Positions 8,725-20,130 are shown, counted from the stretch's first letter. The stretch is DNA of 64,000 nt from Rhodoplanes serenus (GCA_009720755.1 WNKV01000005.1:124001-188000), one strand, 5' to 3'. Numbers and translations: made by a program. Notes: a model not told the origin generated them from the letters alone.

Positions 8725-9305
8725 ACGCGCCGCTTCCATCGATCACCATGACGGTGCCGGAGTTCCTGACGTGGAGCGCCCGGCAGCCCGAGGCCGAGCG
8801 TTACGAGCTCGTCGATGGGAAGGTGGTGCCGATGTCGCCGGAACGCGCCCGCCACAATCTCGTGAAGCTCGATGTCGCGATCGCTCTTCGCCAGGCTGTT
8901 CGTGAGGCCGATTTGCCGTGCACGGTTTTCACCGACGGCATGGGGATCGCCATCGACGACCGAACGGTGCGTGAGCCCGATGCTTCCGTCCAATGCGGCG
9001 TTGCCGTCGATCCCGACGCGGTGCTCGTGTCGGCGCCGATCATCGTGGTCGAGGTGACGTCGCCGTCGAGCGAGCGCGTCGATGCCGACGACAAGTTCGT
9101 CGACTATTTCGCGCTCCCGACCATCGAGCACTACCTGATCGTCCTCTCGGGAAAGCGCGTCGTGGTGCATCATCGGCGCAAGCAGGACGGCACCATCGAG
9201 AGCCGTATCCTGCACGACGGTGATGTCGTGCTCGACCCGCCCGGCCTGACCGTTCCGGTGGCGGCCCTGCTCGGGCCCGACCTCGGCGTCAAGGAGATTC
9301 ACTAG
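8721..9305 (+). CDS. Uma2-family (DUF820) putative nuclease inside the nuo operon
   Basis: A 194-residue protein of the Uma2 family, a PD-(D/E)XK nuclease-fold family that is abundant in cyanobacteria and scattered elsewhere; physiological roles are largely unknown. Features seen are the N-terminal [19 protein letters not shown] block, the REPDASVQ strand with its acidic residue, [11 protein letters not shown] with the conserved Glu, and the Lys/Tyr-containing [19 protein letters not shown]. It starts in the nuoD stop codon (ATGA) and ends directly before the nuoE ATG at 9306, so it is perfectly embedded in the operon. It has no expected role in complex I and looks like an acquired passenger. 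Confidence 0.88.
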   Translation: MNAPLPSITMTVPEFLTWSARQPEAERYELVDGKVVPMSPERARHNLVKLDVAIALRQAVREADLPCTVFTDGMGIAIDDRTVREPDASVQCGVAVDPDAVLVSAPIIVVEVTSPSSERVDADDKFVDYFALPTIEHYLIVLSGKRVVVHHRRKQDGTIESRILHDGDVVLDPPGLTVPVAALLGPDLGVKEIH

Positions 9306-10076
9306 ATGGCCGTCCGTCGTCTCGCTCCCACCGAGAAGCAGCCGAAAGAGTTCGCCTTCACGGCCGAGAATCTCGATTGGGCCAAGGGCCAGATCGCCAA
9401 GTATCCGGAGGGGCGGCAGGCGTCGGCCGTCATCCCGCTGCTGTGGCGCGCGCAGGAGCAGGCCGGCGGCTGGGTGCCCCAGAAGGCCATCGAGCATGTC
9501 GCCGACGTGCTTTCGATGCCCTACATCCGGGTGCTCGAGGTCGCCACCTTCTACACGATGTTCAATCTGGAGCCGGTGGGGAAGCATCACGTCCAGCTCT
9601 GCGGCACCACGCCGTGCGTGCTGCGCGGTGCCGACGCGCTCAAGAAGGTCTGCCACGACAAGATCGGCCACGAGCACCATGTCAGCCCAGACGGCACCTT
9701 CTCGTGGGTCGAGGTCGAGTGCCTGGGCGCCTGCGTCAACGCCCCCATGGCCCAGATCAACTACGACTACTACGAGGACCTGACGCCCGAGAACTTCGCC
9801 AAGCTCCTCGACGATCTGGCGGCGGGGCGTCCGGTGAAGACCGGGCCGCAGATCGATCGTCAGTTCTCGGCGCCGGTCGGCGGGCCGATCACGCTCACCG
9901 GCCATGTCGGCGACGGCCAGCCGGACGCCGGCGCACCGGCGCCCGCGCAGGAGCCGGCGCTCGCCGATGCCGATGCCAAGCGGCCTGGCGAGGCCGCCAA
10001 TGTCCGTGAAGAGGGGGTGCCCAAGCCGCCGGTCGGCGTCGGTGCCCGGGGCCGCAGAACCACCAGGCGGGAATGA
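9306..10076 (+). CDS. nuoE: NADH-quinone oxidoreductase subunit E with extended C-terminus
   Basis: 24-kDa-type subunit of the NADH-oxidising module, with a thioredoxin-like domain holding a [2Fe-2S] cluster. The four ligands are Cys99 and Cys104 (LCGTTPC) and Cys139 and Cys143 (CLGAC). At 256 residues it is longer than the ~160-residue core; residues after about 185 form a Pro/Ala/Gly-rich, probably disordered tail. The start immediately follows the Uma2 gene stop (TAG then ATG), and the end overlaps nuoF by 4 bp (ATGA). Confidence 0.96.
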   Translation: MAVRRLAPTEKQPKEFAFTAENLDWAKGQIAKYPEGRQASAVIPLLWRAQEQAGGWVPQKAIEHVADVLSMPYIRVLEVATFYTMFNLEPVGKHHVQLCGTTPCVLRGADALKKVCHDKIGHEHHVSPDGTFSWVEVECLGACVNAPMAQINYDYYEDLTPENFAKLLDDLAAGRPVKTGPQIDRQFSAPVGGPITLTGHVGDGQPDAGAPAPAQEPALADADAKRPGEAANVREEGVPKPPVGVGARGRRTTRRE

Positions 10077-11398
10077 TGCTGCACGATCGCGATCGCATCT
10101 TCACCAATCTGTACGGCCTCCACGATTGGGGCCTCGCGGGCGCACGCCGACGCGGCGCCTGGGACGGCACCAAGGCGCTGCTGGAGAAGGGCCGCGACGG
10201 CATCATCAACGAGATCAAGGCGTCGGGCTTGCGCGGCCGCGGCGGCGCCGGCTTCCCGACCGGCCTGAAGTGGTCGTTCATGCCGAAGCAGTCGGATGGG
10301 CGACCGTGCTACCTCGTCGTCAATGCCGACGAGTCGGAGCCCGGCACCTGCAAGGACCGCGAGATCCTGCGGCACGATCCGCATCTCCTGATCGAGGGCT
10401 GCCTGGTGGCGGGCTTCGCGATGGGGGCGCAGGCCGGCTACATCTATGTGCGCGGCGAGTTCATCCGCGAGCGCGAGCGCTTGCAGGCCGCCATCGACCA
10501 GGCTTACGAGGCCAGGCTGATCGGCAAGAACAACATCCACGGCTTCGATTTCGATCTCTACGTCCACCACGGCGCCGGCGCCTATATCTGCGGCGAGGAG
10601 ACGGCGCTGCTCGAAAGCCTGGAAGGCAAGAAGGGTATGCCGCGGCTCAAGCCGCCGTTCCCGGCCAATGTCGGGCTCTACGGCTGCCCCACCACCGTCA
10701 ACAACGTCGAGAGCATCGCGGTCGGGCCGACCATCCTGCGCCGCGGCGCCGCCTGGTTCTCGTCGATCGGCCGGCCCAACAACACCGGCACCAAGCTGTT
10801 CTGCATCTCCGGGCACGTCGAGAAGCCGTGCAATGTCGAGGAGGAGATGGGTATCCCGCTCCGCGAGCTGATCGAGCGGCACGCCGGTGGCGTGCGGGGC
10901 GGCTGGGATAATCTGCTCGCCGTCATCCCGGGCGGCTCGTCGGTGCGCTGCCTGCCGGCCTCGCTGTGCGACGACCTGCCGATGGATTTCGACTCGCTGA
11001 TGAAGCTGAAGTCGGGCCTCGGCACCGCCGCCGTGATCGTCATGGACAAGTCGACCGACATCGTCCGGGCGATCGCCCGCATCGCCTATTTCTACCGCCA
11101 CGAGAGCTGCGGCCAGTGCACGCCGTGCCGCGAAGGAACGGGGTGGATGTGGCGCGTGGTGAGCCGGATGGCGGAGGGGCGGGCCCAGAAGCACGAGATC
11201 GACATGCTGCTGGAGGTGTCGAAGCAGGTGGAGGGTCACACCATCTGCGCGCTCGGCGACGCCGCGGCGTGGCCGATCCAAGGCCTCATCACTCACTTCC
11301 GCCACGAGATCGAGCGGCGCATCGACGAGTACTCGGCGCGCGCCGCCGCCGATCTCGGCGTGCGCGATCCGGCCGACGTGGCAGTGGCGGCGGAGTAG
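10073..11398 (+). CDS. nuoF: NADH-quinone oxidoreductase subunit F
   Basis: NADH-binding flavoprotein subunit of complex I, 441 residues. It oxidises NADH with FMN and passes electrons to a [4Fe-4S] cluster (N3). The glycine-rich nucleotide site [11 protein letters not shown] is at about 54-64, an FMN-site segment reads [19 protein letters not shown], and cluster ligands appear in [12 protein letters not shown] near residue 346 with a fourth Cys in [13 protein letters not shown] second Met directly follows the first, so the start may be 10073 or 10076. Between nuoF and nuoG lies an interrupted small gene. Confidence 0.97.
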   Translation: MMLHDRDRIFTNLYGLHDWGLAGARRRGAWDGTKALLEKGRDGIINEIKASGLRGRGGAGFPTGLKWSFMPKQSDGRPCYLVVNADESEPGTCKDREILRHDPHLLIEGCLVAGFAMGAQAGYIYVRGEFIRERERLQAAIDQAYEARLIGKNNIHGFDFDLYVHHGAGAYICGEETALLESLEGKKGMPRLKPPFPANVGLYGCPTTVNNVESIAVGPTILRRGAAWFSSIGRPNNTGTKLFCISGHVEKPCNVEEEMGIPLRELIERHAGGVRGGWDNLLAVIPGGSSVRCLPASLCDDLPMDFDSLMKLKSGLGTAAVIVMDKSTDIVRAIARIAYFYRHESCGQCTPCREGTGWMWRVVSRMAEGRAQKHEIDMLLEVSKQVEGHTICALGDAAAWPIQGLITHFRHEIERRIDEYSARAAADLGVRDPADVAVAAE

Positions 11399-11419
11399 GC
11401 GCGCGAACGGAACACGGCG

Positions 11420-11679
11420 ATGGCACAGGAACCCGAGGACATGACCTTGGTGCTGCTTCGCCAGATTCGGGCGAAGCAGGACGAGCAGTCGCAGATCCTG
11501 GCGGATCACACGCGGCGCTTCGACCACTTGGAGAAGCGTCTCGAGGACATGTCGAAGGTCGCTCGCTACTCGCTGGACAGACGTCCGAAACGCAATTCCG
11601 GCAGACCGAGCAGGAAGAACGCATCGACGCGCTGTTCGACAAGCTCGAGCAGCTCTTGAATCCGAAGGGGCCAGCGTGA
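11420..11679 (+). pseudogene. Frameshifted small coiled-coil protein gene between nuoF and nuoG
   Basis: The ATG at 11420 opens a helical, charged frame (LLRQIRAKQDEQSQILADH, then RRFDHLEKRLEDM, then KVARYSL). It then runs into a Ser/Arg-rich nonsense tail ending at 11659. From 11576 another frame continues the same type of sequence (GQTSETQFRQTEQEERIDAL, then [14 protein letters not shown]) and stops at 11679, overlapping the nuoG start as GTGA. Restoring one G in the CTGGACAG context at 11573-11580 would join the halves into one ~86-residue coiled-coil protein. Small conserved proteins of this kind (RQIR-K-DE...RRF...LE-RLED...RYSLGQ) occur in Rhizobiales, as I recall. It is either a true one-base deletion or a sequencing error; function unknown. 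Confidence 0.75.
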
Positions 11680-13757
11680 CCAAGATCGTCGTCGACGGCA
11701 TCGAAGTGGACGTCCCGCCGGAGTTCACGCTGTTGCAGGCGTGCGAACAGGCGGGCGCCGAGATTCCGCGCTTCTGCTTCCACGAGCGCCTGTCGATCGC
11801 CGGTAACTGCCGCATGTGCTTGGTCGAGCTGAAGGGCTCTCCCAAGCCGGTGGCGAGCTGCGCCTGGGGCGTGCGCGACTGCCGGCCGGGGCCGAACGGC
11901 GAGCCGCCACAGGTGAGCACCAAGTCGCCGATGGTTCGCAAGGCGCGCGAAGGCGTGATGGAGTTCCTGCTGATCAACCATCCGCTCGACTGCCCGATCT
12001 GCGACCAGGGCGGCGAGTGCGACCTGCAAGACCAGGCGATGGCCTACGGCGTCGATTCCTCGCGCTTCCAGGAGAACAAGCGCGCCGTCGAGGACAAGTA
12101 TCTCGGCGTGCTGGTGAAGACCTCGATGAACCGCTGCATCCAGTGCACCCGCTGCGTGCGCTTCGCCACCGAGGTGGCCGGCGTGCCGGAGCTGGGCGCC
12201 ATCGGGCGTGGCGAGGACATGGAGATCACCACCTATCTGGAGCAGGCGCTGACCTCGGAGCTGCAAGGCAACGTGGTCGATCTCTGTCCGGTCGGCGCGC
12301 TGACCTCCAAGCCCTATGCCTTCACGGCGCGGCCCTGGGAGCTCGCCAAGACGCAGTCGATCGACGTGATGGACGCGGTCGGCTCGGCGATCCGGGTCGA
12401 CACCCGCGGCCGCGAGGTGATGCGCATCCTGCCGCGTCTCAACGAGGACGTGAACGAGGAGTGGATCTCCGACAAGACCCGCCACGTCGTCGACGGTCTG
12501 CGGGTGCAGCGGCTCGACCAGCCCTATGTGCGCGAGAACGGCCGGCTGCGCCCGGCCTCGTGGAGCGAGGCGTTCCGGGCGATCGCCGCCAAGATCGACA
12601 CCACCGGGCCGGGCCGCATCGGCGCGATCGCGGGTGATCTCGCCTCGGTCGAGGAGATGTTCGCCCTCAAGGAGCTGCTCGGCGGGCTCGGATCGAAGAA
12701 CCTCGACTGCCGTCAGGACGGCTCGGCGCTCGATCCGGCGCTCGGCCGCGGCACCTATCTGTTCAACCCCACCATCGCGGGCATCGAGACGGCCGGCGCG
12801 CTGCTGATCGTCGGCGCCGATCCGCGCCGCGAGGCGGCGGTGCTCAACGCCCGCATCCGCAAGCGCTGGCGGGCCGGGCCGTTCCCGATCGGACTGATCG
12901 GGCCGCGTCTCGATCTCACCTATCCGGTGCAGTATCTCGGGGCCGGGCCGGACACGCTGTCGGAGCTTGCGGCCGGCACGGGCGATTTCGCGGCGATCCT
13001 GAAGAATGCCGAGCGTCCCATGCTGCTGCTCGGCAGCGGCGCGACCGCGCGCTCGGACGGCGCCGCCGTGGCGGCGCTCGCCGCCAAGGCGGCGGTCGGG
13101 CTCGGCTGCGTCGAGGACGGCTGGAACGGCTTCGCGGTGTTGCACACGGCGGCCTCGCGGGTTGGCGGCCTCGACATCGGCTTCGTGCCGGGGCAGGGCG
13201 GCCTGAAGACCGCCGAGATGATCGGTTTCGGCACCCTCGACGTGCTGGTGCTGCTCGGCGCCGACGAGGTCGAGGTCGCGCCCGAGACCTTCGTGGTCTA
13301 CATCGGAACCCACGGTGATCGCGGCGCCCACCGGGCCGACGTGATCCTGCCCGGCGCCGCCTATACCGAGAAGTCGGGCCTGTGGGTGAACACCGAAGGC
13401 CGGGTCCAGATGGGCCTGCGCGCCGGCTTTCCGCCCGGGGATGCGCGCGAGGACTGGGCGATCCTGCGGGCGCTGTCCGACGTGCTCGGCCGCCGCCTGC
13501 CGTGGGACTCGCTGGCGCAGCTGCGCAGCATGCTGTTCAAGGCGCATCCGCATCTCCAGCGCATCGACCGCATCGAGCCGGCGAGCGCCGACGATGTCCA
13601 CCGCCTCGCCTCGCGCGGCGGCACCGTGGGGGAGGCCGCCTTCGCGCCGCTCGTCACCGACTTCTACCTGACCAACCCGATCGCCCGTGCGTCCGCCGTG
13701 ATGGCCGAGTGCTCCGCACTCGCCCACGGCGCCGGCGCACTGCGCGCCGCGGAGTGA
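11676..13757 (+). CDS. nuoG: NADH-quinone oxidoreductase subunit G
   Basis: Largest peripheral subunit of complex I, 693 residues. It holds several iron-sulfur clusters in a ferredoxin-like N-terminal part, followed by a molybdopterin-oxidoreductase-like domain that has lost its cofactor. Cluster motifs visible are [30 protein letters not shown] and [18 protein letters not shown]. The GTG start at 11676 overlaps the stop of the preceding frameshifted coiled-coil gene as GTGA. If that gene is truly broken, upstream coupling to nuoG may be altered. Confidence 0.97.
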   Translation: MTKIVVDGIEVDVPPEFTLLQACEQAGAEIPRFCFHERLSIAGNCRMCLVELKGSPKPVASCAWGVRDCRPGPNGEPPQVSTKSPMVRKAREGVMEFLLINHPLDCPICDQGGECDLQDQAMAYGVDSSRFQENKRAVEDKYLGVLVKTSMNRCIQCTRCVRFATEVAGVPELGAIGRGEDMEITTYLEQALTSELQGNVVDLCPVGALTSKPYAFTARPWELAKTQSIDVMDAVGSAIRVDTRGREVMRILPRLNEDVNEEWISDKTRHVVDGLRVQRLDQPYVRENGRLRPASWSEAFRAIAAKIDTTGPGRIGAIAGDLASVEEMFALKELLGGLGSKNLDCRQDGSALDPALGRGTYLFNPTIAGIETAGALLIVGADPRREAAVLNARIRKRWRAGPFPIGLIGPRLDLTYPVQYLGAGPDTLSELAAGTGDFAAILKNAERPMLLLGSGATARSDGAAVAALAAKAAVGLGCVEDGWNGFAVLHTAASRVGGLDIGFVPGQGGLKTAEMIGFGTLDVLVLLGADEVEVAPETFVVYIGTHGDRGAHRADVILPGAAYTEKSGLWVNTEGRVQMGLRAGFPPGDAREDWAILRALSDVLGRRLPWDSLAQLRSMLFKAHPHLQRIDRIEPASADDVHRLASRGGTVGEAAFAPLVTDFYLTNPIARASAVMAECSALAHGAGALRAAE

Positions 13758-13762
13758 CCCCG

Positions 13763-14788
13763 ATGGCCGAGCTGTGGAACGACTATCTCTGGCCGCTCCT
13801 GATCATCGTCGTGCAGAGCCTCGCGCTGCTGCTGATCCTGATGACGGCGATCGCCTACATCCTCTACGCCGACCGCAAGATCTGGGCGGCGGTGCAGATC
13901 CGCCGCGGCCCCAACGTGGTGGGGCCGTGGGGGCTGCTGCAATCCTTCGCCGACATGCTGAAGTTCGCCCTCAAGGAGCCGATCATCCCGGACGGCGCCA
14001 ACAAGGGGCTGTTCATCCTGGCGCCGATCGTCACCTGCGTGCTGGCGCTGTCGGCCTGGGCGGTGATCCCGGTGGCGGAGGGCTGGGCGGTGGCCGACAT
14101 CAATGTCGGCATCCTCTACATCTTCGCCATCTCGTCGCTCAGCGTCTACGGCATCATCATGGCCGGCTGGGCGTCGAACTCGAAATACGCCTTCCTGTCG
14201 TCGCTGCGCTCGGCCGCCCAGATGGTGTCCTACGAGGTCTCGATCGGCTTCGTCATCATCACGGTGCTGCTGTGCGTCGGCTCGCTCAACCTGTCGGCGA
14301 TCGTCAAGGCGCAGGACACCCCGTGGGGGCTGCTCGGCTGGTACTGGCTGCCGCTGTTCCCGATGTTCATCATCTTCTTCGTGTCGGCGCTGGCCGAGAC
14401 CAACCGGCCGCCCTTCGACCTGGTCGAGGCGGAATCGGAGCTGGTCGCCGGCTTCATGGTGGAATACGGTTCGACCCCCTACGTGCTGTTCATGCTCGGC
14501 GAGTACGTGGCGATCACCACCATGTGCGCCATGTGCACCATCCTGTTCCTGGGCGGATGGCTGTCGCCGATCCCGTTCCCGCCGTTCACCTGGGTGCCGG
14601 GGGTGATCTGGTTCACCCTCAAGGTGCTGTTCGTCTTCTTCATGTTCGCCTTGGTGAAGGCGTTCGTGCCGCGCTACCGCTACGACCAGCTCATGCGGCT
14701 CGGCTGGAAGGTGTTCCTGCCGATCTCGCTCGTGATGGTCGTGATCGTCGCGGGCGTGTTGCAGTACACCGGGCTGGCGCCGAAGTGA
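13763..14788 (+). CDS. nuoH: NADH-quinone oxidoreductase subunit H
   Basis: Membrane subunit of complex I at the junction of the two arms; it lines the quinone channel entrance. The ATG at 13763, five bases after the nuoG stop, gives 341 residues with about eight transmembrane helices. Signature segments are [40 protein letters not shown] and the C-terminal [16 protein letters not shown]. Confidence 0.97.
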   Translation: MAELWNDYLWPLLIIVVQSLALLLILMTAIAYILYADRKIWAAVQIRRGPNVVGPWGLLQSFADMLKFALKEPIIPDGANKGLFILAPIVTCVLALSAWAVIPVAEGWAVADINVGILYIFAISSLSVYGIIMAGWASNSKYAFLSSLRSAAQMVSYEVSIGFVIITVLLCVGSLNLSAIVKAQDTPWGLLGWYWLPLFPMFIIFFVSALAETNRPPFDLVEAESELVAGFMVEYGSTPYVLFMLGEYVAITTMCAMCTILFLGGWLSPIPFPPFTWVPGVIWFTLKVLFVFFMFALVKAFVPRYRYDQLMRLGWKVFLPISLVMVVIVAGVLQYTGLAPK

Positions 14789-14798
14789 GGATGACCCG

Positions 14799-15287
14799 AT
14801 GAGGCTCGACCAGGCCGCGAAATCTCTGTTCCTGTGGGAGTTCGTGCAGGCGATCGGCCTGTCGATGCGGTACTTCTTCAAGCCGAAGCCGACCATCGAC
14901 TATCCGTTCGAGAAGAACCCCATCTCGCCGCGTTTCCGCGGCGAGCATGCGTTGCGCCGCTATCCAAATGGCGAGGAGCGCTGCATCGCCTGCAAGCTGT
15001 GCGAGGCGATCTGCCCGGCGCAGGCCATCACCATCGAGGCGGGGCCGCGGAGGAACGACGGCACAAGGCGCACCACCCGCTACGACATCGACATGGTGAA
15101 GTGCATCTATTGCGGCTACTGCCAGGAGGCGTGCCCGGTGGATGCCATCGTCGAGGGGCCGAACTTCGAGTTCGCCACCGAGACGCGCGAGGAACTGTAC
15201 TACGACAAGGCGCGGCTGCTGGCGAACGGCGACCGCTGGGAGCGCGAGATCGCCCAGTCGATGGCGATCGACGCGCCGTATCGGTGA
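14799..15287 (+). CDS. nuoI: NADH-quinone oxidoreductase subunit I
   Basis: Ferredoxin-like subunit of complex I carrying two [4Fe-4S] clusters (N6a and N6b). In the 162-residue protein the ligands are Cys62, 65, 68, 72 ([12 protein letters not shown]) and Cys102, 105, 108, 112 ([12 protein letters not shown]). It lies 10 bp after nuoH. A 217-bp gap with a palindromic repeat follows before nuoJ, the only sizeable non-coding break in this operon. Confidence 0.97.
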   Translation: MRLDQAAKSLFLWEFVQAIGLSMRYFFKPKPTIDYPFEKNPISPRFRGEHALRRYPNGEERCIACKLCEAICPAQAITIEAGPRRNDGTRRTTRYDIDMVKCIYCGYCQEACPVDAIVEGPNFEFATETREELYYDKARLLANGDRWEREIAQSMAIDAPYR

Positions 15288-15346
15288 TCGCGATGATCGT
15301 AGGCGGAACGATAGAGTTCGGAGTTCGAGCTGCGATCGGCTTCTCC

Positions 15347-15467
15347 CCGTGGTTCCCTCCCTGCTTGTGGGGGAGGGACAGGGAGAGGGGTGAGCTTCGC
15401 ACTCCGGTGTTCGGAGTCATCCTCCACCTCAACCCTCCCCCACGAGGGGGGAGGGAGCACGCCGTGC
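15347..15467. repeat. Palindromic repeat element between nuoI and nuoJ
   Basis: Two arms of about 25-30 bp (TCCCTCCCTGCTTGTGGGGG from about 15356, and CCCTCCCCCACGAGGGGGGA at about 15444-15463) are inverted copies of each other. Between them sits a smaller palindrome, ACTCCG-GTGT-CGGAGT-type, near 15400-15416. The architecture resembles the element at 27092-27158 and other dispersed Rhizobiales repeats. It could form a strong hairpin in the nuo transcript. Confidence 0.75.
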
Positions 15468-15504
15468 CGAGGGCCGAGCTGTGCCCTGACAACGGGACAC
15501 GCCA

Positions 15505-16134
15505 ATGATCCCCGCGCTGTTCTTCTACCTGTTCGCCGGCATCTGCGTCGCCTCCGCCCTGATGGTGATCGCCTCGCGCAACCCGGTGCACTCGGTGCTG
15601 TTCCTCATCCTGGCCTTCGTCAACGCTTCGGGCCTGTTCGTGCTGATGGGGGCGGAGTTCCTGGCGCTGATCCTGGTGGTCGTCTATGTCGGCGCCGTGG
15701 CGGTGCTGTTCTTGTTCGTGGTGATGATGCTGGACGTCGACTTCGTCCAGCTTCGCCGGGGCTCCTTGCAGTACCTGCCGGTCGGCGGGCTGGTCGGCCT
15801 CGTGCTGCTGGTCGAGCTTTTGCTGGTGGTCGGCGCCTGGGCGATCGGTCCCGGCGTGCAGAAGACCGTGGCGCTGCCGATCCCGACCGACATGAGCAAT
15901 GCCGAGGCGCTCGGCCGCGTGCTCTACACCCGCTATGTCTACTTCTTCCAGGCCGCCGGTCTGGTGCTGCTGGTCGCGATGATCGGCGCCATCGTGCTGA
16001 CGCTGCGCCACAAGCCGAATGTCCGCCGCCAGGTGATCTCCGACCAGCTCGCCCGCCGCAAGGAGGACATCATCGAGCTGAAGACCATGCGGCCGGGGCA
16101 GGGCGTTGCCGAAGTCCAGGGGGAATCGCGATGA
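15505..16134 (+). CDS. nuoJ: NADH-quinone oxidoreductase subunit J
   Basis: Membrane subunit of complex I, 209 residues with five predicted transmembrane helices. It includes the conserved glycine-rich helix [20 protein letters not shown], whose bending is linked to quinone-site gating. It restarts the operon after the repeat in the nuoI-nuoJ gap and overlaps nuoK by 4 bp (ATGA). Confidence 0.96.
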   Translation: MIPALFFYLFAGICVASALMVIASRNPVHSVLFLILAFVNASGLFVLMGAEFLALILVVVYVGAVAVLFLFVVMMLDVDFVQLRRGSLQYLPVGGLVGLVLLVELLLVVGAWAIGPGVQKTVALPIPTDMSNAEALGRVLYTRYVYFFQAAGLVLLVAMIGAIVLTLRHKPNVRRQVISDQLARRKEDIIELKTMRPGQGVAEVQGESR

Positions 16135-16439
16135 CCATCGGACTCGGCCATTATCTCTCGGTCGCCGCGATCCTGTTCACCATCGGGATCTTCGGCATCT
16201 TCCTCAACCGCAAGAACGTCATCATCATCCTGATGTCGGTGGAGCTGATCCTGCTCGCCGTGAACATCAACATGGTGGCGTTCTCGACCCATCTGGGCGA
16301 CCTCGTCGGCCAGGTGTTCGCCCTGATCGTCCTCACGGTCGCGGCCGCCGAGGCGGCAATCGGCCTCGCCATCCTGGTCGTGTTCTTCCGCAATCGCGGC
16401 TCGATCGCGGTCGAGGACATCAACATCATGAAGGGCTGA
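16131..16439 (+). CDS. nuoK: NADH-quinone oxidoreductase subunit K
   Basis: Small antiporter-like (MrpC-type) subunit of complex I, 102 residues and three transmembrane helices. Buried acidic residues used in the proton path are seen in [16 protein letters not shown] and in [15 protein letters not shown]. The start overlaps the nuoJ stop. Confidence 0.97.
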   Translation: MTIGLGHYLSVAAILFTIGIFGIFLNRKNVIIILMSVELILLAVNINMVAFSTHLGDLVGQVFALIVLTVAAAEAAIGLAILVVFFRNRGSIAVEDINIMKG

Positions 16440-16447
16440 GCGGCGCG

Positions 16448-18547
16448 ATGTACCAGGCCATCGTCTTCCTGCCTCTGCTGGGCTTCCTGATCGCCGCCGC
16501 GATCGCCATCGTGGGCGCCCGCGCGCAGCATCCGGGCGGCTATCCCGAGCCCGGCGCCGAGGATCACGCGCACGGACCCGTCGACGAGAGCCGGCACGGT
16601 GCCCCGTCGCCGCACGGCGACCACGCCGCCGTCCACGTCTCTCACGACGAGCACGACCACCACGCCGCCGAGCCGGCCGCGTGGGGCTCGCGGCCCGCCG
16701 AGGTGGTGACCACGACGCTCCTGTTCGTCTCCATGGCGCTGTCCTGGATCGCCTTCGCGCGCGTCGGCTTCGGCGGCCTGGAGGTGCGCGAGGCGATCGC
16801 TCCGTTCATCTTCTCGGGCGAGCTGAAGGTCGATTGGGCGCTGCGGGTCGACACCCTGACGGCGGTCATGCTGGTGGTGGTCACCACCGTCTCGGCGCTC
16901 GTCCATCTCTACTCGATCGGCTACATGGTCGACGATCCGGGGCGGCCGCGCTTCTTTGCCTACCTGTCGCTGTTCACCTTCGCGATGCTGATGCTGGTGA
17001 CGGCCGACAACCTGGTGCAGCTGTTCTTCGGCTGGGAGGGCGTCGGGCTGGCCAGCTATCTGCTGATCGGCTTCTGGTACAAGAAGCCGTCCGCCAACGC
17101 AGCCGCCATCAAGGCCTTCGTGGTCAACCGGGTGGGCGACTTCGGCTTCCTGCTCGGTATCTTCGCGGTGTTCGTCGTCACCGCGGCGGTCGACTTCGAC
17201 ACCATCTTCGCGCAGGCCCCGGCGCTGGCCGGCAAGCCCATCCCGTTCCTGAGCTGGGAGGTGGACGCCCTCACGGTGATCTGCCTGCTCCTGTTCATGG
17301 GCGCCATGGGCAAGTCGGCGCAGTTCCTGCTGCACACCTGGCTGCCCGACGCCATGGAAGGCCCGACCCCGGTGTCGGCGCTCATCCACGCCGCCACCAT
17401 GGTGACGGCCGGCGTGTTCATGGTGGCGCGGCTGTCGCCGCTGTTCGAGCTCGCTCCGACGGCGCTCGCCGTCGTCACTTTCGTGGGCGCCACCACGGCG
17501 CTGTTCGCCGCCACCGTCGGCCTGGTGCAGAACGACATCAAGCGCATCGTCGCCTACTCGACCTGCTCGCAGCTCGGCTACATGTTCGTCGCCATGGGGG
17601 TGGGGGCCTACTCGGTGGGCATGTACCACCTGTTCACCCATGCCTTCTTCAAGGCGCTGCTGTTCCTCGGCTCCGGCTCGGTGATCGTCGCGATGCATCA
17701 CGAGCAGGACATCCGGATGATGGGCGGGCTCAGCCGCAAGATCCCGTTCACCTACGCCATGATGCTGGTCGGCACCCTGGCGCTGACCGGCTTCCCGCTG
17801 ACCGCCGGCTACTTCTCGAAGGACGCCATCATCGAGGCCGCCTTCGCCAGCGATCACGCCGGCCACAACCCGATGGCGTTCTACGGCTTCGTCTGCACGG
17901 TCGCGGCCGCGGCTCTGACCTCGTTCTACTCGTGGCGCCTGGTGTTCAAGACGTTCCACGGGCAGCCGCATGACCGCCACCACTACGACCATGCGCACGA
18001 GAGCCCGCTGCCGATGCTGATCCCGCTCGGGGTGCTGGCGGCCGGCTCGATCCTGGCGGGGCTGCCGTTCTACGACGCCTTCGCGGGCAACAGCGTGGCG
18101 GCCTTCTTCCGCGGCTCGCTGTCGGTGACCGGCATCCTCGAGGAGATGCACCACGTCCCGGCGATGATCGCCTATCTGCCGACCGTCATGATGGTGGCGG
18201 GCTTCGCGGTCGCCTGGGTGTTCTACATCAAGAGCCCCGGCATCCCGCGGGCGCTGGCCCGGACGTTCAAGCCGGTCTACCTGTTCCTGCTCAACAAGTG
18301 GTACTTCGACGAGCTCTACGACCGCATCTTCGTGCGGCCCGCCATGTGGCTCGGCCGCGCCTTGTGGAAGGGCGGTGACGGCCGGCTGATCGACGGGCTC
18401 GGCCCCGACGGCGTCTCGGCCCGGGTGCTCGACGTGACCCGCAACGTCGTCCGGTTGCAGACCGGCTACCTGTATCACTATGCGTTCGCGATGCTGATTG
18501 GCGTCGCGGCGCTGGCGACGTGGTTCATCCTCGGGGGACTTCGGTGA
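16448..18547 (+). CDS. nuoL: NADH-quinone oxidoreductase subunit L with a His-rich loop
   Basis: Distal antiporter-like proton-pumping subunit of complex I, 699 residues with the long lateral helix near its C-terminus. Antiporter motifs include [20 protein letters not shown] (first charged helix), [20 protein letters not shown] and [20 protein letters not shown]. Between the first two transmembrane helices is an inserted hydrophilic loop with 10 His in residues 40-72. The stop codon shares a base with the nuoM start (TGATG). Confidence 0.96.
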   Translation: MYQAIVFLPLLGFLIAAAIAIVGARAQHPGGYPEPGAEDHAHGPVDESRHGAPSPHGDHAAVHVSHDEHDHHAAEPAAWGSRPAEVVTTTLLFVSMALSWIAFARVGFGGLEVREAIAPFIFSGELKVDWALRVDTLTAVMLVVVTTVSALVHLYSIGYMVDDPGRPRFFAYLSLFTFAMLMLVTADNLVQLFFGWEGVGLASYLLIGFWYKKPSANAAAIKAFVVNRVGDFGFLLGIFAVFVVTAAVDFDTIFAQAPALAGKPIPFLSWEVDALTVICLLLFMGAMGKSAQFLLHTWLPDAMEGPTPVSALIHAATMVTAGVFMVARLSPLFELAPTALAVVTFVGATTALFAATVGLVQNDIKRIVAYSTCSQLGYMFVAMGVGAYSVGMYHLFTHAFFKALLFLGSGSVIVAMHHEQDIRMMGGLSRKIPFTYAMMLVGTLALTGFPLTAGYFSKDAIIEAAFASDHAGHNPMAFYGFVCTVAAAALTSFYSWRLVFKTFHGQPHDRHHYDHAHESPLPMLIPLGVLAAGSILAGLPFYDAFAGNSVAAFFRGSLSVTGILEEMHHVPAMIAYLPTVMMVAGFAVAWVFYIKSPGIPRALARTFKPVYLFLLNKWYFDELYDRIFVRPAMWLGRALWKGGDGRLIDGLGPDGVSARVLDVTRNVVRLQTGYLYHYAFAMLIGVAALATWFILGGLR

Positions 18548-20070
18548 TGGCGAGCTGGCCCGTCCTTTCCGTCACCACCTTCCTGCCGGCCTTCGGCGCG
18601 CTGCTCATCATGATGCTGCGCCAGGAGGACGAGGCGGTGAAGCGCAACGCGCGCTGGATCGCGTTGTGGACCACGATCATCACCTTCGCGGTGTCGATGG
18701 TGATGGTGTGGCGCTTCGATTCCGGCTCGCCGGAGTTCCAGTTCGTCGAGCGGCAGCCGTGGCTGGCCGGCACCATCACGTATCACATGGGCGTCGACGG
18801 CATCTCGCTGCCCTTCGTGATCCTGACGACGGCGTTGATGCCGCTGTGCATCCTGGCGAGCTGGAAGCCGATCCAGCGTCGCGTGAAGGAGTACATGGTC
18901 GCCTTCCTGGTGCTGGAAACCATGATGGTGGGCACCTTCGCGGCGCTCGACGTCGTGGTGTTCTACCTGTTCTTCGAAGGCGGCCTGATCCCGATGTTCC
19001 TGATCATCGGGGTGTGGGGCGGCCCGCGCCGGGTCTATGCCAGCTTCAAGTTCTTCCTCTACACGCTGCTCGGCTCGGTGCTGATGCTGATCGCCATCCT
19101 GGCGATGTACGGGGAGGCCGGCACCACCGACATCCCGACCCTGATGGCGCACGACTTCCCGCGCACCCTCCAGACCTGGGCGTGGCTCGCCTTCTTCGCC
19201 TCGTTCGCGGTGAAGATGCCGATGTGGCCGGTGCACACCTGGCTGCCCGACGCCCACGTGGAGGCGCCGACCGCCGGGTCGGTGATCCTGGCCGCGGTCC
19301 TGCTGAAGATGGGCGGCTACGGCTTCCTGCGCTTCTCGCTGCCGATGTTCCCGGACGCCTCGGAGTATTTCGCCCCGATGGTGTTCGTGCTCTCGGTGGT
19401 GGCGATCGTCTACACGTCGCTCGTCGCGCTGATGCAGGAGGACGTGAAGAAGCTGATCGCCTACTCGTCGGTCGCCCACATGGGCTTCGTCACCATGGGG
19501 ATCTTCACCGGCAACACGCAGGGTGTCGCCGGCAGCGTGTTCCAGATGATCTCGCACGGCATCGTGTCGGGCGCGCTGTTCCTCTGCGTCGGCGTCATCT
19601 ACGACCGCATGCACACCCGCGAGATCGCCGCCTATGGCGGGCTGGTGAACCGCATGCCGGTTTACGCCGCGATCTTCATGCTGTTCACGCTGGCGAATGT
19701 CGGGCTGCCCGGCACCTCGGGCTTCGTCGGCGAGTTCCTCACCCTGATGGGGGCCTTCCGGGTCAACACCTGGGTCGCCACCATCGCGTGCCTCGGCGTC
19801 ATCCTGTCGGCCTGCTACGCCCTGTGGCTCTACCGCAAGGTGGTGTTCGGGGCGTTGGAGAAGCCGTCGCTCGCGGCCATCCGCGACGTCGAGCTGCGCG
19901 AGATCGTGGTGTTCGCGCCGCTGATCGTCCTCACCATCTGGTTCGGTGTCTATCCGAAGCCGGTGCTCGACATGTCGGCCGCCTCGGTGTCGGCGCTGGT
20001 CCAGAGCTACAACGAGGCCCTGGGGACGCCGAAGACCGCGGCCCTCGGCCGGCCTTCCGCGGCGGAGTGA
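18547..20070 (+). CDS. nuoM: NADH-quinone oxidoreductase subunit M
   Basis: Second antiporter-like proton-pumping subunit, 507 residues from the ATG at 18547. Key segments are [20 protein letters not shown], with the conserved Glu of the pump, [20 protein letters not shown] and [19 protein letters not shown]. An in-frame start upstream at 18520 would add nine residues, but it lies well inside nuoL, so the start at the nuoL stop is preferred. Confidence 0.96.
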   Translation: MASWPVLSVTTFLPAFGALLIMMLRQEDEAVKRNARWIALWTTIITFAVSMVMVWRFDSGSPEFQFVERQPWLAGTITYHMGVDGISLPFVILTTALMPLCILASWKPIQRRVKEYMVAFLVLETMMVGTFAALDVVVFYLFFEGGLIPMFLIIGVWGGPRRVYASFKFFLYTLLGSVLMLIAILAMYGEAGTTDIPTLMAHDFPRTLQTWAWLAFFASFAVKMPMWPVHTWLPDAHVEAPTAGSVILAAVLLKMGGYGFLRFSLPMFPDASEYFAPMVFVLSVVAIVYTSLVALMQEDVKKLIAYSSVAHMGFVTMGIFTGNTQGVAGSVFQMISHGIVSGALFLCVGVIYDRMHTREIAAYGGLVNRMPVYAAIFMLFTLANVGLPGTSGFVGEFLTLMGAFRVNTWVATIACLGVILSACYALWLYRKVVFGALEKPSLAAIRDVELREIVVFAPLIVLTIWFGVYPKPVLDMSAASVSALVQSYNEALGTPKTAALGRPSAAE

Positions 20071-20130
20071 TCCTCGCTCCGCCGCGACCTCCGCTTTCCC
20101 GTCCGCGTCACCGCTAGACCACGGCACCCC

